Source of the DNA: Streptomyces musisoli
Lineage (GTDB): Bacteria; Actinomycetota; Actinomycetes; Streptomycetales; Streptomycetaceae
Assembly: GCF_016741855.1 (NCBI RefSeq)
Contig: NZ_JAERRH010000007.1
Location: forward strand, 124,001-188,000
Length of the DNA stretch: 64,000 nucleotides
Direction: 5' to 3'
Of the stretch, positions 53,918-63,177 are shown piece after piece. Positions within the stretch are counted from its first letter, which is position 1. Each line of letters starts with the position of its first letter. The position numbers were made by a program, and so were the translations under genes. Under the pieces are notes generated by a model. That model searched no databases. It was not told the DNA's origin and saw only the letters and a list, made by a program, of their open reading frames with translations.

Positions 53918-54059
53918 GGTTGTGGTTGCCGTCGGTTGTGGGGTGGTGGCCTCGCCTGGGGGATTGTGGTGGCCGGGTCGTGGTGCCGTCGGCTGTGGGG
54001 TGCCGTGGCCTCGCATGGGCGCTCGTGCTTGGGGAATCGGGGTGCGCCACACTGAGTCC

Positions 54060-54473
54060 ATGACGATTCACGAGAACCTCCTCGGCGGTCCGCCCCCGAC
54101 CCACCTCCCCGACGAACCGGAGCCCCGCGAGCTGCTCGCGCAGGGCACCGCGCCGGCGGACGTCGCCGCCAAGTACCCCACCTCCTCCCTCGCCTGGGCC
54201 CAGCTGGCCGACGAGGCGTTCGAGCGGGGCGCGGCCGTGGAGTCGTACGCCTATGCCCGTACCGGGTACCACCGGGGTCTGGACGCCCTGCGCCGCAGCG
54301 GCTGGAAGGGGCACGGCCCGGTGCCGTGGGAGCACGAGCCGAACCGCGGCTTCCTGCGTGCCCTGCACGCCCTCGCCCGCGCCGCGCAGGCGATCGGCGA
54401 GCAGGAGGAGTACGAGCGCTGCACGCAGTTCCTGAAGGACTCTTCCCCGACCGCCGCCCAGACCCTGGGCTGA
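54060..54473 (+). CDS. DUF3151 family protein
   Basis: This 137-aa soluble protein (MTIHENLLGGPPPTHLPDEP, SSLAWAQLADEAFERGAAVE, YAYARTGYHRGLDALRRSGW) matches DUF3151, a tetratricopeptide-like actinobacterial family usually next to fba. The function is unknown. No ribosome binding site is obvious. A strong terminator follows. Confidence 0.85.
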   Translation: MTIHENLLGGPPPTHLPDEPEPRELLAQGTAPADVAAKYPTSSLAWAQLADEAFERGAAVESYAYARTGYHRGLDALRRSGWKGHGPVPWEHEPNRGFLRALHALARAAQAIGEQEEYERCTQFLKDSSPTAAQTLG

Positions 54474-54494
54474 CCCGCGGGGAACCCCCACGAT

Positions 54495-54536
54495 CACCGG
54501 CACGGCCCGCCAGGCGATGGCCGGGCCGTGCCGGTG
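54495..54536 (+). terminator. Terminator after the DUF3151 gene
   Basis: Perfect 15-bp arms (CACCGGCACGGCCCG) with a 12-nt loop. Confidence 0.88.
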
Positions 54537-54657
54537 TCACGTCGTGCGGTCCGCCGGGTGACGGTTGGGCTGTGCCGGTGTCGCGTTGTGTGGCTCTCCC
54601 GGTGGTGGTGGGCCGCGCCGGGGTTACGTTCTGCGCGCGCGGGAGGTGTGGCCGTAC

Positions 54658-55983
54658 ATGACGAGGGGGGTGCCGGAGCCGCGGCGTGAGAGTCGTCGCG
54701 GGGCCGGCGCGTCAGGGCCCCGGGGGCTGCCGCGGGACTTCTGGCTGCTGTGGATCGCGGCCGCGGTCTCCGGGCTCGGCGACGGACTGGAACTGAGCGC
54801 CTTTCCCCTGCTGGCCACGGAGTGGACCGGTGATCCGGTGCTCGTCGCCGCGGCCGCCGCCGCGGCGCAGGCGCCCTGGCTGTTCCTCGGGCTGCCGGTG
54901 GGCGGGCTGGTCGACCGCTGGGACCGCAGGGCCGTGCTGCTGATCGCGGACGGCTGCCGCGCGCTGCTCGTGGCGGCGCTGGCCGTGGCGGTGGCGTCCG
55001 GCAGGGGGAGCATCTGGCTGCTGCTGGTCGTGCTCTTCGCCCTGGGATCGGCGCAGATCTTCTTCGACACCTCCGTCCAGGCGGTGATCCCCGCCGTGGT
55101 CGGGAGCGGCTCGCTGGTGCGTGCCAACAGCCTCCTCCAGGGCAGTTCGACGGTGCTCGTCCAGTTCACGGGGCCGGCCGCGGGCGCCGCGCTGTTCGCG
55201 GTCGCCCACTGGCTGCCGGCCGGCATCGACGCCGTCAGCTACCTGCTGGGAGTGCTGCTGCTGGCCGGAGTGCGGGGCCGGTTCCGCCCGGCGCGGCCGT
55301 CCTCCCCCGAGGAGACCCCGTCGTTGCGGCACAGCGTCGCCGAGGGCCTGCGCTGGCTGCGCGACGACCCGGTGGTCCGGGTGCTGTCCCTCGCGACGGT
55401 CCTGCTGGGCATGGGCAGCGCGGCCGCCTGGGGCGTCATGGTGCTGCTCGCCCGGCACCGGTGGCACCTCGACGGGTCGGGCTACGGGCTGCTGCTGACG
55501 GCCGGCGCCCTGGGCGGTGTGGCCGGCTCCCTGATCGCCGCCCCGCTGGCCCGGCGGGTGCCGAACCGGCTGCTGCCGGCCTGCTCCGCCGCCGGCTCGG
55601 CGGTGGCGTTCGGCCTGCTCGCGGTCGCCCGGTCGGCCGTCGTCGCCGCCATCCTGCTGGCCTTCAACGGGCTGATGGTGGTGGTGTGGAACGTGGTCAC
55701 GGTCTCCGAACGGCAGGCCCGCATCCCGGACGCGCTCACCGGCCGGGTGACAGCCGCGTACCGGGTCCTGGCCTGGGGCAGCATGCCGCTCGGCGGACTG
55801 CTCGGCGGCGCGTCGGCGTCCGTGCTCGGTCTGCGCTCGGCCGTGCTGCTGGCCGCCCTGCTGCTCGCCCTGGCCGCCCTGCTGGCCGGCGCCGGCCTCG
55901 CGCCCCTCGGCACCGGCGCCTCCCGCGGCTCCCCGCGTCGCACGGCGGAACGGACCGCGCAGGGCAGCGCCGACCAGCGGTAG
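54658..55983 (+). CDS. MFS transporter, 12-span (enterobactin-exporter-like)
   Basis: This 441-aa protein has about twelve helices, beginning DFWLLWIAAAVSGLGDGLEL, with motif A-like GLVDRWDRRAVLL and a later LLGMGSAAAWGVMVL. It resembles the EntS/MefA-like efflux branch. The substrate is unknown. The ATG at 54658 follows GGGAGGTG; the frame upstream of it is low complexity. Confidence 0.83.
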   Translation: MTRGVPEPRRESRRGAGASGPRGLPRDFWLLWIAAAVSGLGDGLELSAFPLLATEWTGDPVLVAAAAAAAQAPWLFLGLPVGGLVDRWDRRAVLLIADGCRALLVAALAVAVASGRGSIWLLLVVLFALGSAQIFFDTSVQAVIPAVVGSGSLVRANSLLQGSSTVLVQFTGPAAGAALFAVAHWLPAGIDAVSYLLGVLLLAGVRGRFRPARPSSPEETPSLRHSVAEGLRWLRDDPVVRVLSLATVLLGMGSAAAWGVMVLLARHRWHLDGSGYGLLLTAGALGGVAGSLIAAPLARRVPNRLLPACSAAGSAVAFGLLAVARSAVVAAILLAFNGLMVVVWNVVTVSERQARIPDALTGRVTAAYRVLAWGSMPLGGLLGGASASVLGLRSAVLLAALLLALAALLAGAGLAPLGTGASRGSPRRTAERTAQGSADQR

Positions 55984-56180
55984 CGGCGTCCCGGCGTGAC
56001 CGTCGGCGAGGGCGTCGGCCCGGCTGCCGGCCGGAGACTTTCACCGCAACGGACCGTCTGCGGGCAGGTGGGCCTTGCCGTATCCGGGGGCATTGCGGAG
56101 GATGCGGGGTGGGGACCGGGGCCCCCGTGCCGGCATCGGCAGGGGCGGACCGCTACCCGGAGTAACATCAGGAGACAGCG

Positions 56181-57029
56181 ATGTCCCAACAGGCTCACCC
56201 CCCTTTCGAGGCCGCTGAGCCCGAGACCCCGAATCTCGATTTCGCGGGGACGACGCCGTACGAGGACTACGTCAAGGCGGACGTACTCACCCATCTCCAG
56301 CACACCCTCTCCGACGACCCCGGAGAGATGGTCTTTCTGGTGACCACCCAGGTCATGGAGTTGTGGTTCACGGTGATCGTGCACGAGTGGGAGACGGCCG
56401 CGCAGGCCCTCCGCTCGGACGACGTGCCGACCGCGATCGCCGCGCTGAAGCGGTCCGTGCGGGAGCTGGAGGCCCTGAACGCCTCGTGGAAGCCGCTCGG
56501 CCAGCTCACCCCGGCACAGTTCAACTCCTACCGGAGCGCGCTCGGCGAGGGCTCCGGCTTCCAGTCGGCGATGTACCGGCGCCTGGAGTTCCTGCTCGGT
56601 GAGAAGTCCGCGTCGATGCTGGTGCCGCACCGCGGCGCCCCGCGCGTCCACGCGGAGCTGGAGAAGGCACTGCACGAGCCCAGCCTGAACGACGAGGTGG
56701 TACGGCTCCTCGCGCGCCGCGGCCACGAGATCCCCGAGTCCGTGCTGCGCCGGGACGTCTCCCGCCGGTACGAGCCGGCGGACGCGGTGGAAGCCGCCTG
56801 GACCGCCGTCTACGCGGGCGACGAGAGCGACGAGCTCGCCCGTCTCGGCGAGGCGCTGACGGACGTGGCCGAGCTGGTGTGGCGCTGGCGCAACGACCAC
56901 CTGGTCGCCACCCGGCGCGCGATGGGCGCGAAGGCCGGCACCGGCGGCTCCGCCGGCGTGGCCTGGCTGGAGAAGCGTGCCCGCAAGAACGTCTTCCCGG
57001 AGCTGTGGACGGCGAGGTCCCATGTCTGA
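56181..57029 (+). CDS. kynA: Tryptophan 2,3-dioxygenase
   Basis: This 282-aa haem dioxygenase has LDFAGTTPYEDYVKADVLTH, QVMELWFTVIVHEW, GFQSAMYRRLEFLLG and WRWRNDHLVATRRAMGAKAG with TGGSAGVAWL. The His in NDHL is the haem ligand. It opens L-tryptophan to N-formylkynurenine. The ATG follows CAGGAGA. It overlaps kynU by 8 bases. Confidence 0.96.
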   Translation: MSQQAHPPFEAAEPETPNLDFAGTTPYEDYVKADVLTHLQHTLSDDPGEMVFLVTTQVMELWFTVIVHEWETAAQALRSDDVPTAIAALKRSVRELEALNASWKPLGQLTPAQFNSYRSALGEGSGFQSAMYRRLEFLLGEKSASMLVPHRGAPRVHAELEKALHEPSLNDEVVRLLARRGHEIPESVLRRDVSRRYEPADAVEAAWTAVYAGDESDELARLGEALTDVAELVWRWRNDHLVATRRAMGAKAGTGGSAGVAWLEKRARKNVFPELWTARSHV

Positions 57030-58206
57030 GCCGGCCCTGCGAGCCGAGAAGCTGGACGCGGCGGACGCCCTGGCGGCCGTGCGGGAGCGCTTCGTCCTCG
57101 ACGACGTGGTCTACCTGGACGGCAACTCCCTGGGTGCCCTCCCCGCGAACGTCCCCGACCGGGTGGCGGACGTCGTCCGCCGCCAGTGGGGGGAACTGCG
57201 CATCCGCTCCTGGGAGGAGAGCGGCTGGTGGACGGCGCCCGAGCGGATCGGCGACCGGATCGCCCCGCTGGTGGGCGCGGCGCCCGGCCAGATCGTCGTC
57301 GGCGACTCGACGAGCGTCAACGTCTTCAAGGCACTGGTGGCCGCGATCCGCATGGCGGGCGAGAGCCGTGACGAGGTCCTCGTCGACGCGACGACCTTCC
57401 CCACGGACGGCTACATCGCCGAGTCGGCGGCCCGGCTCACCGGCCGCACCCTGCGGGCGGTGACCCCGGCCGAGGTACCGCGGGCGCTCGGCGAGCGCAC
57501 GGCCGCGGTACTGCTCAACCACGTCGACTACCGCACCGGCCGGCTGCACGACCTCCCGGCGCTCACCGCCGCGGTCCACGCCCACGGCGCCCTGGCGGTC
57601 TGGGACCTGTGCCACAGCGCGGGCGCGCTGCCCGTGGGCCTGGACGAGCACGGCGTCGACCTCGCGGTCGGCTGTACGTACAAGTACCTGAACGGCGGCC
57701 CCGGTTCGCCGGCCTACCTGTACGTGCGCAGGGAATTGCAGGAGCGCTTCGACTCCCCGCTGCCCGGCTGGAACTCCCACGCCGAGCCCTTCGGCATGAG
57801 CCCCGCCTACACCCCGGCGCCGGGTGCCCTGCGCGGCCGGGTCGGCACGCCGGACATCCTCTCCCTGCTGGCCCTGGAGGCGGCACTGGAGGTCTGGGAA
57901 GGGGTGTCCGTCGACGCCGTGCGGGCCAAGTCCCTCGCCCTGACGGACTTCTTCCTGGAGTGTGTCGAGGCGTACACGGAGCCGGGCCGGGTGGAGTGCC
58001 TGACCCCCGCACGGCACGAGGAGCGGGGCAGCCAGATCGCCCTGCGCTGCGCGGACGCCGGCGAGGTGATGAAGCGCCTGATCGCCCGGGGCGTGGTGGG
58101 CGACTTCCGGCATCCCGACGTCCTCCGCTTCGGCTTCACCCCGCTGTACGTGGGCTTCCGTGACGTGGAGCGGGCGGCCCGGGTGCTCCGGGAGGAGCTG
58201 GTCTAG
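57022..58206 (+). CDS. kynU: Kynureninase
   Basis: This 394-aa fold-type I PLP enzyme has VYLDGNSLGALPANVPDRVA, VVGDSTSVNVFKALVAAIRM, WDLCHSAGALPVGL and the lysine site VGCTYKYLNGGPGSPAYLYV. It cleaves kynurenine to anthranilate and alanine. The ATG lies within the end of kynA, so translation is coupled. Confidence 0.96.
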   Translation: MSEPALRAEKLDAADALAAVRERFVLDDVVYLDGNSLGALPANVPDRVADVVRRQWGELRIRSWEESGWWTAPERIGDRIAPLVGAAPGQIVVGDSTSVNVFKALVAAIRMAGESRDEVLVDATTFPTDGYIAESAARLTGRTLRAVTPAEVPRALGERTAAVLLNHVDYRTGRLHDLPALTAAVHAHGALAVWDLCHSAGALPVGLDEHGVDLAVGCTYKYLNGGPGSPAYLYVRRELQERFDSPLPGWNSHAEPFGMSPAYTPAPGALRGRVGTPDILSLLALEAALEVWEGVSVDAVRAKSLALTDFFLECVEAYTEPGRVECLTPARHEERGSQIALRCADAGEVMKRLIARGVVGDFRHPDVLRFGFTPLYVGFRDVERAARVLREELV

Positions 58207-58211
58207 TACAA

Positions 58212-58263
58212 GCGCGGGGGCCGGGGCGGCGGGGCGCGGGCCCGGGCACCCCGGCCCCCGCGC
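58212..58263 (+). terminator. Terminator after kynA-kynU
   Basis: Perfect 15-bp arms (GCGCGGGGGCCGGGG) with a 22-nt loop, 5 bases after the kynU stop. Confidence 0.82.
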
Positions 58264-58410
58264 CGGACCTCCGCGGCCCCGGAAGCGTTCGACCTCACCC
58301 TGCGTGACAATCCCCGTATCCCCGCACGTCACCGGCCTGATACCGTCCCCGCGAGCGGTCGAACCGCCACCTGGTCCGCCAAACCCGTTCCATCGCTGAG
58401 AGGTTGGAGC

Positions 58411-59337
58411 ATGCCGGACGACGCCGCAGCTGCCCGCGCCGCCGCCGAAGAGGAGTCGGCCTTCTCGCACCCCCCGGTCGACGCCGACGTCACCGCGGCG
58501 TACGGTGACCACCCCGACCAGGTGATCGACTTCTACGCGCCCCGTCCCGGCCCGGAATCCGCCGCCGCGCCTCTCGCCCCGCTCGTCGTCGTCCTGCACG
58601 GCGGCGCGTGGCGCTCCCGCTACGACCGCAGGCACGTCACCCCCTTCGCCGGCTACCTGGCCCGCAGGGGCTTCGCGGTGGCCAACGTCGAGTACAGACG
58701 GGGCGGCGAGCCGCTGATCCCGGGGCAGCAGGCGGGGCCCGGCACCGAGCCCGACGGGTCCGCCGGCCCGCCGCCCGCCGGACGCTGGCCCGACACCTTC
58801 GACGATGTCGCGGCGGCCCTGGACGCCCTTCCGGCGCTGGTCCGCGAGGCGCTCCCGCAGGCGGACCCCCGCCGTACGGTCCTGACCGGCCACTCGGCCG
58901 GCGCCCACCTGGCCCTGTGGGCCGCGGCCCGGCACGTCCTCCCCGCGGACGCCCCCTGGCGCACCGACGGTCCGGCGCCGCTGCGCGGTGTCGTCGCGCT
59001 CGCCCCGATCGCGGACCTGGAGGTGGCGGAGAAGCTCGACGTCTGCGCGAACGCGTCCCTGCAACTCCTGGGCGGGCGGGATCGCTTCGCCGAGCGCCGC
59101 CCGTACGCGGACCCCGCGCTGCTGCTGCCGACGGGCATCGCCACCACCCTCGTCCAGGGCCGTGACGACCTGGACGTGCCCCACCAGGTGGCCGAGGCGT
59201 ACGCGGAGGCGGCGGCGAAGGCCGGGGAGATGGTCGGGCTGACGCTCCTGGAGGACGTGGGCCACTTCCCGCTGATCGACCCGGCGGCGGACGCCTGCGC
59301 GGTGGTGGCCGAGGAGATCGCCCAACTGGCCTGGTGA
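58411..59337 (+). CDS. Alpha/beta hydrolase, probable kynurenine formamidase
   Basis: This 308-aa protein has the HGGAWRSRYDRR oxyanion motif typical of kynurenine-formamidase-like hydrolases, the nucleophile elbow GHSAGAHLALW, and a C-terminal acid/His pair (QGRDDLDVPHQV, DVGHFPLIDP). Together with kynA and kynU it would complete tryptophan to anthranilate. It has its own ribosome binding site (GAGAGGTTGGAG) behind the kynU terminator. The specific function is inferred from motif and context. Confidence 0.75.
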   Translation: MPDDAAAARAAAEEESAFSHPPVDADVTAAYGDHPDQVIDFYAPRPGPESAAAPLAPLVVVLHGGAWRSRYDRRHVTPFAGYLARRGFAVANVEYRRGGEPLIPGQQAGPGTEPDGSAGPPPAGRWPDTFDDVAAALDALPALVREALPQADPRRTVLTGHSAGAHLALWAAARHVLPADAPWRTDGPAPLRGVVALAPIADLEVAEKLDVCANASLQLLGGRDRFAERRPYADPALLLPTGIATTLVQGRDDLDVPHQVAEAYAEAAAKAGEMVGLTLLEDVGHFPLIDPAADACAVVAEEIAQLAW

Positions 59338-59587
59338 GCCACCGGGTCCGGCCGGCGGGACGGGTTCCGCGGGCTCGCCGGGCGCCCGCGGCCGCCCGGG
59401 GCGACCGGCGAGCCCGTGGTGCGCGGACCGCACGTCACGGCCGCCGGCACGGGACCCGGTGATACCCGTAATACCTGAGAGCTACGCGACAGGACAGCTC
59501 CCTGGCGGGACGCCGACGACGGGCGCCCGTTCCTAACTTCCTTCTCGGACAAGCCCGATGACCGGGCCCACCGAAAGGAAGCCACCC

Positions 59588-60565
59588 ATGGGGCAGGTCC
59601 CGCCCACCCACCTCCGACGCCGTGTCCTGCGGGCCCTCCTCGCGGCCCTCCTCACCGCCGCCGTCGTCGCCCCCCTCGCCGGCGCGGCCCGCCCCGGGAT
59701 CCCCGCCCCGCCACCGGCCGCCCTCCCCGCCCTCTCCCCCTCCACCCTGCACTCCGTGTACGCGGCGAACCGCGCCAACGCCAGGGCGGCCGCCCGCATG
59801 GCCGCCACCCACAGCGCCCCCCACCGCTCCGCCACCGACCGCGCCCTCGCCGCCCCGTCCCGCCACCTCCTCGCCTTCGACGGCCGAGGCGCGGGCCAGG
59901 TCACGGAGGTGCTGGGCGACCTCGTCCAGGCCCGTCACATCGCCGTGCTGGTCCCCGGCTCGGACACCTCCCTGGACACCTACGCCCGCTTCCACCGGAC
60001 CGCCGCGTCCCTGTACGCCGACCTCACCCACCGCGCCGCCGGCACCCCCGTCGCCGTCGTCGCCTGGCTCGGCTACGAGACACCGGCCACGGTCGGCACC
60101 ACGGTGACCACCACCACCCGCGCCGACGAAGCCGCCCCCCGCCTGCGCGCCTTCGTACGCCACCTGCGCGCCGCGGCCCCCGCCGCATCCCACGTCTCCC
60201 TGCTCTGCCACTCCTACGGCTCCGTGGTCTGCGGCCGCGCCGCCTCCGGCCTGGCCGCGGACGACCTCGCCCTGATCGGCAGCCCCGGGACCGGCGCGGA
60301 CTCCGCCGCCGCCCTGCACACCCGCGCCCGCGTATGGGCCGCCCGCGGCAGCGAGGACTGGATCGCGCACGTCCCGCACGTCCGCGCCGCCCTCCTCGGC
60401 ACCACCGTCGGCTTCGGCACCGACCCCGTCTCCGCCGCCTTCGGAGCCCGGGTCTTCGACGCGGCCGGCGCCGACCACAGCGGCTACTTCACCCCGGGCT
60501 CCGCCTCCCTCGCCAACCTCGCCCGGATCACCCTCGACGAGCCCTCGGAGGTAACCCGTGCCTGA
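59588..60565 (+). CDS. Secreted alpha/beta hydrolase (DUF1023-type)
   Basis: This 325-aa protein has a signal peptide (RVLRALLAALLTAAVVAPLA) and an alpha/beta hydrolase domain: IAVLVPGSDTSLDTYARFHR, VVAWLGYETP, nucleophile elbow LLCHSYGSVVCG and a late GADHSGYF. This is the DUF1023 layout. The substrate is unknown. The ATG follows GAAAGGAAG. Its stop overlaps the GTG of the acyltransferase gene. Confidence 0.82.
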   Translation: MGQVPPTHLRRRVLRALLAALLTAAVVAPLAGAARPGIPAPPPAALPALSPSTLHSVYAANRANARAAARMAATHSAPHRSATDRALAAPSRHLLAFDGRGAGQVTEVLGDLVQARHIAVLVPGSDTSLDTYARFHRTAASLYADLTHRAAGTPVAVVAWLGYETPATVGTTVTTTTRADEAAPRLRAFVRHLRAAAPAASHVSLLCHSYGSVVCGRAASGLAADDLALIGSPGTGADSAAALHTRARVWAARGSEDWIAHVPHVRAALLGTTVGFGTDPVSAAFGARVFDAAGADHSGYFTPGSASLANLARITLDEPSEVTRA

Positions 60566-61805
60566 GCAGGCCCCGGCCACCCGTGCCCCGCACCGCGCAC
60601 TGCACGCGATACGGCGGAGCGCCCACCGCCTGGACGCCGCCACCCCCGCCTCCCGCGACCGGGCCGCCGACGCCCTGCGGGCCTTCGCGATCCTCGGTGT
60701 CGTCCTCGGCCACTGGCTGGTCACCGCCCTGGTCGCCGAGGACGGCGCACTGCACACCGCGAGCCCGCTCCAGCACCTGCCCCGGCTGGCCCCGGTCTCC
60801 TGGCTCTTCCAGACCCTGGCCGTGTTCTTCCTGGTCGGCGGCCAGATGGCGACCCGCGGCCTGGCCGCGGCCCGCACACGAGGCGACACCTACGCCCGCT
60901 GGCTGCGCGCCCGCCTGACCCGCATGCTCCGCCCGGCCGCCGCCCTCCTCGCCCTGTGGACGGTGACCGCCACCGCCCTGCTCCTCACCGGCACGCCCCT
61001 GGCCACCGTCCACACCCTGTTGAAACTCGCGCTGTCCCCGCTGTGGTTCCTGCTGGTCTTCGCCGCGCTGACGGCCGCCACTCCGCTCGTCGCCCGGCTC
61101 AACCCGCTCTGGCCGCTCGCCGTCGTCCTCCACGTGGACCTGCTCCGTTTCGGACTGCACCTCGGCCCGTCCTGGCTCGGCTGGATCAACCTGGCCGCCG
61201 GCTGGCTGGTCCCCTACACCCTGGGCGCGGCCTGGACCCGGGGCGAACTGCGCAGCCGCCGCTCGGCCCTGACCCTCCTGGCCGGCGGCACGGCGGCCAC
61301 GGCGGTCCTCGTCGGCTGCGCGGGCTACCCGGCGTCGATGGTCGGCGTCCCCGGCAGCGCGGTCTCCAACCTGAACCCGCCGACGCTGGCCGCCGTCACC
61401 TTCGGCCTGGCCCAGTGCGGCCTGGCGCTCCTGCTGCGCGACCGGCTTCGCCGCACGCTGGCCCGCCCGCTCGCCTGGGCCGCCGTCGCGCTGGTCAACC
61501 TCTCCGCGATGACGGTCTTCCTGTGGCACCAGACGGCCCTGGCCGCCACGACGACCGTCGCGCTCACGGCCGGCCGCCTCCCCGGACTGCACACCGCCCC
61601 CGACGGTCCGGGCTGGGTGGCGGCCCGGCTCCTGTGGCTGCCGGTGTTCGGCCTGGTCCTGGCGGTGTGCCGGACCGCGTTCCGCTCCTTCGAACAGGGG
61701 CGGCACCGCCCAGGGAGCGGCACCGGCGCCGGACGGTCACGGGTGGTGCGGGTGCACCGAGGCGCGGACCCGGGCACCGGGCGGGTGGTCCGCCGTGTTG
61801 TCTAG
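60558..61805 (+). CDS. Acyltransferase 3-type membrane protein
   Basis: This 415-aa protein has about ten membrane helices, starting DALRAFAILGVVLGHWLVTA with the conserved His, then RARLTRMLRPAA and later AMTVFLWHQTAL. This resembles acyltransferase family 3 proteins that acylate sugars or lipids at the membrane. Translational coupling to the secreted hydrolase (8-base overlap) suggests joint action on an envelope or exported molecule; that is inference. Confidence 0.75.
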   Translation: MPEQAPATRAPHRALHAIRRSAHRLDAATPASRDRAADALRAFAILGVVLGHWLVTALVAEDGALHTASPLQHLPRLAPVSWLFQTLAVFFLVGGQMATRGLAAARTRGDTYARWLRARLTRMLRPAAALLALWTVTATALLLTGTPLATVHTLLKLALSPLWFLLVFAALTAATPLVARLNPLWPLAVVLHVDLLRFGLHLGPSWLGWINLAAGWLVPYTLGAAWTRGELRSRRSALTLLAGGTAATAVLVGCAGYPASMVGVPGSAVSNLNPPTLAAVTFGLAQCGLALLLRDRLRRTLARPLAWAAVALVNLSAMTVFLWHQTALAATTTVALTAGRLPGLHTAPDGPGWVAARLLWLPVFGLVLAVCRTAFRSFEQGRHRPGSGTGAGRSRVVRVHRGADPGTGRVVRRVV

Positions 61806-61815
61806 GGTGGTCCGC

Positions 61816-63177
61816 GTGACGGAAACGGGGGGCCGCCAGGTGTTCATGCCGCTCGCGGGCCGGGTCCGGTGCTGGCTGCGGGTGCTGCGCGACGACCTGT
61901 GGACCTTCGGGGCACAGCCGCTGCCCGCCCTCCGGTGGCTGCGCCGGGTGCCGCACGGTGTGCTGTGCCTGGCCGCGTTCGGGATCACGTTCGGCGCCGT
62001 GGCGCAGCTCGCGAACGACGGACACGTGGACTCACAGCCGGCCCTGCTGATCGGCCTCGCGCAGGGCGGCGCGGTCGTCCTCGCCCTGTGGCGGCCCGTC
62101 CCGGCCTGGTGGCTGTCCATGGCGGGGACCGTGGCGGGAGCCGTCGCGGTCCGCGAAGGCATGACCACCGCGGCCGGGGAGACGTTCACCTGGCCCTGGA
62201 GCCCGGCCGGCATCATCGCGCACCTGCTCGTCCTGCTGCTGCTCGCGCTGCGTGTGCGCACCCGGGTCTCGGTCGAGGCGTTGGTCCTGACCGTGCTGGT
62301 CACCTGGCTCCTGGAAGGCGTGTGGGGCGGGCTCAGCTACGACCCGACCGGTGTCCTCGCCGTGGTGCTTTCCGCGGTCGTCGTGCTGCTCGGCGCCGCC
62401 CTGCGCGGCCGCCGGGAGGCCCGTGCCGAACTCGTCGAGCAGGCCACCCTGACCGCCGAGGAGCGCGGTCGGCGCACCCTGCTGGAGGAGCGCAGCCGGA
62501 TCGCGCGCGAACTGCACGACGTGGTCGCCCACCACATGTCGGTGATCTCCATCCAGGCCCAGGTGGCCCCGCACCTGGTGGAGAACCCCTCCGGGGAACT
62601 GCTGGAGAACCTCGGCGGCATCCGCGACAACGCGCTGGAGGCGCTCACCGAACTGCGCCGGGTGCTCGGCGTGCTGCGTTCCGAGAACCCCGAGGACCCC
62701 TACGGGCTGGGCGCCCCCGGCACGGGAGCGGCCCCGGACGCCCCTCAGCCCACCCTCGACCGGCTCGGCGCGCTGATCGAGAACACCCGCGCGACGGGGC
62801 TGGAGGTGACCGCCGAGGTCGTGGGCGAGGTGCGGCCGTACGCTCCGGGGGTGGAGCTGTCGGCGTACCGGATCGTGCAGGAGGCGCTGAGCAACGCCCT
62901 GCGGCACGCGCCGGGTTCCCGGGTGCGCGTCGAGGTCGGACACTTCCCGGACGGGCTGCACCTGACGGTGGAGAACTCCGCGCCGCGGCGCCCCGTCCCG
63001 CCCTCCCCGGGAGCCGGACACGGGCTGCTCGGCATGCGCGAGCGCGCGGCGATGCTCGGTGGCCGTCTCGTCGCCGACGGCACCGCGGGCGGCGGCTTCA
63101 CCGTCACCGCGTTCCTCCCCGGCGACCTCTCCCCGCCCCCGCCCGACCAGCCCCCGACAGGAGCGAAGACCCCATGA
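61816..63177 (+). CDS. Sensor histidine kinase (NarL-type partner)
   Basis: This 453-aa protein has about five membrane helices, then HisKA_3 with RIARELHDVVAHHMSVISIQ (phosphorylated His) and a HATPase domain (VQEALSNALRHAPGSRVRVE, GHGLLGMRERAAMLGG). There is no recognisable extracytoplasmic sensor domain. The GTG at 61816 follows AGGGTGG. The stop overlaps the response regulator ATG (ATGA). Confidence 0.9.
   Translation: MTETGGRQVFMPLAGRVRCWLRVLRDDLWTFGAQPLPALRWLRRVPHGVLCLAAFGITFGAVAQLANDGHVDSQPALLIGLAQGGAVVLALWRPVPAWWLSMAGTVAGAVAVREGMTTAAGETFTWPWSPAGIIAHLLVLLLLALRVRTRVSVEALVLTVLVTWLLEGVWGGLSYDPTGVLAVVLSAVVVLLGAALRGRREARAELVEQATLTAEERGRRTLLEERSRIARELHDVVAHHMSVISIQAQVAPHLVENPSGELLENLGGIRDNALEALTELRRVLGVLRSENPEDPYGLGAPGTGAAPDAPQPTLDRLGALIENTRATGLEVTAEVVGEVRPYAPGVELSAYRIVQEALSNALRHAPGSRVRVEVGHFPDGLHLTVENSAPRRPVPPSPGAGHGLLGMRERAAMLGGRLVADGTAGGGFTVTAFLPGDLSPPPPDQPPTGAKTP

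Larger units (their letters stand above)
53669..54059. other. Intergenic region built of direct repeats
   Basis: No gene is supported. The DNA is G/T-rich on the plus strand and consists of two diverged copies of a unit of about 107 bases, each containing an identical 43-base segment, then looser copies of GTGGTGGC/TCGTGGC-like words. Confidence 0.7.

Noticed and set aside
51113..54061. A 982-codon open frame on the minus strand
   Set aside because: It runs antisense to fba and the MFS gene, whose products are unmistakable. Its product is Arg/His/Gly-rich noise.
56521..59433. A 970-codon open frame on the minus strand
   Set aside because: Antisense shadow of kynA, kynU and the hydrolase; no family motifs.
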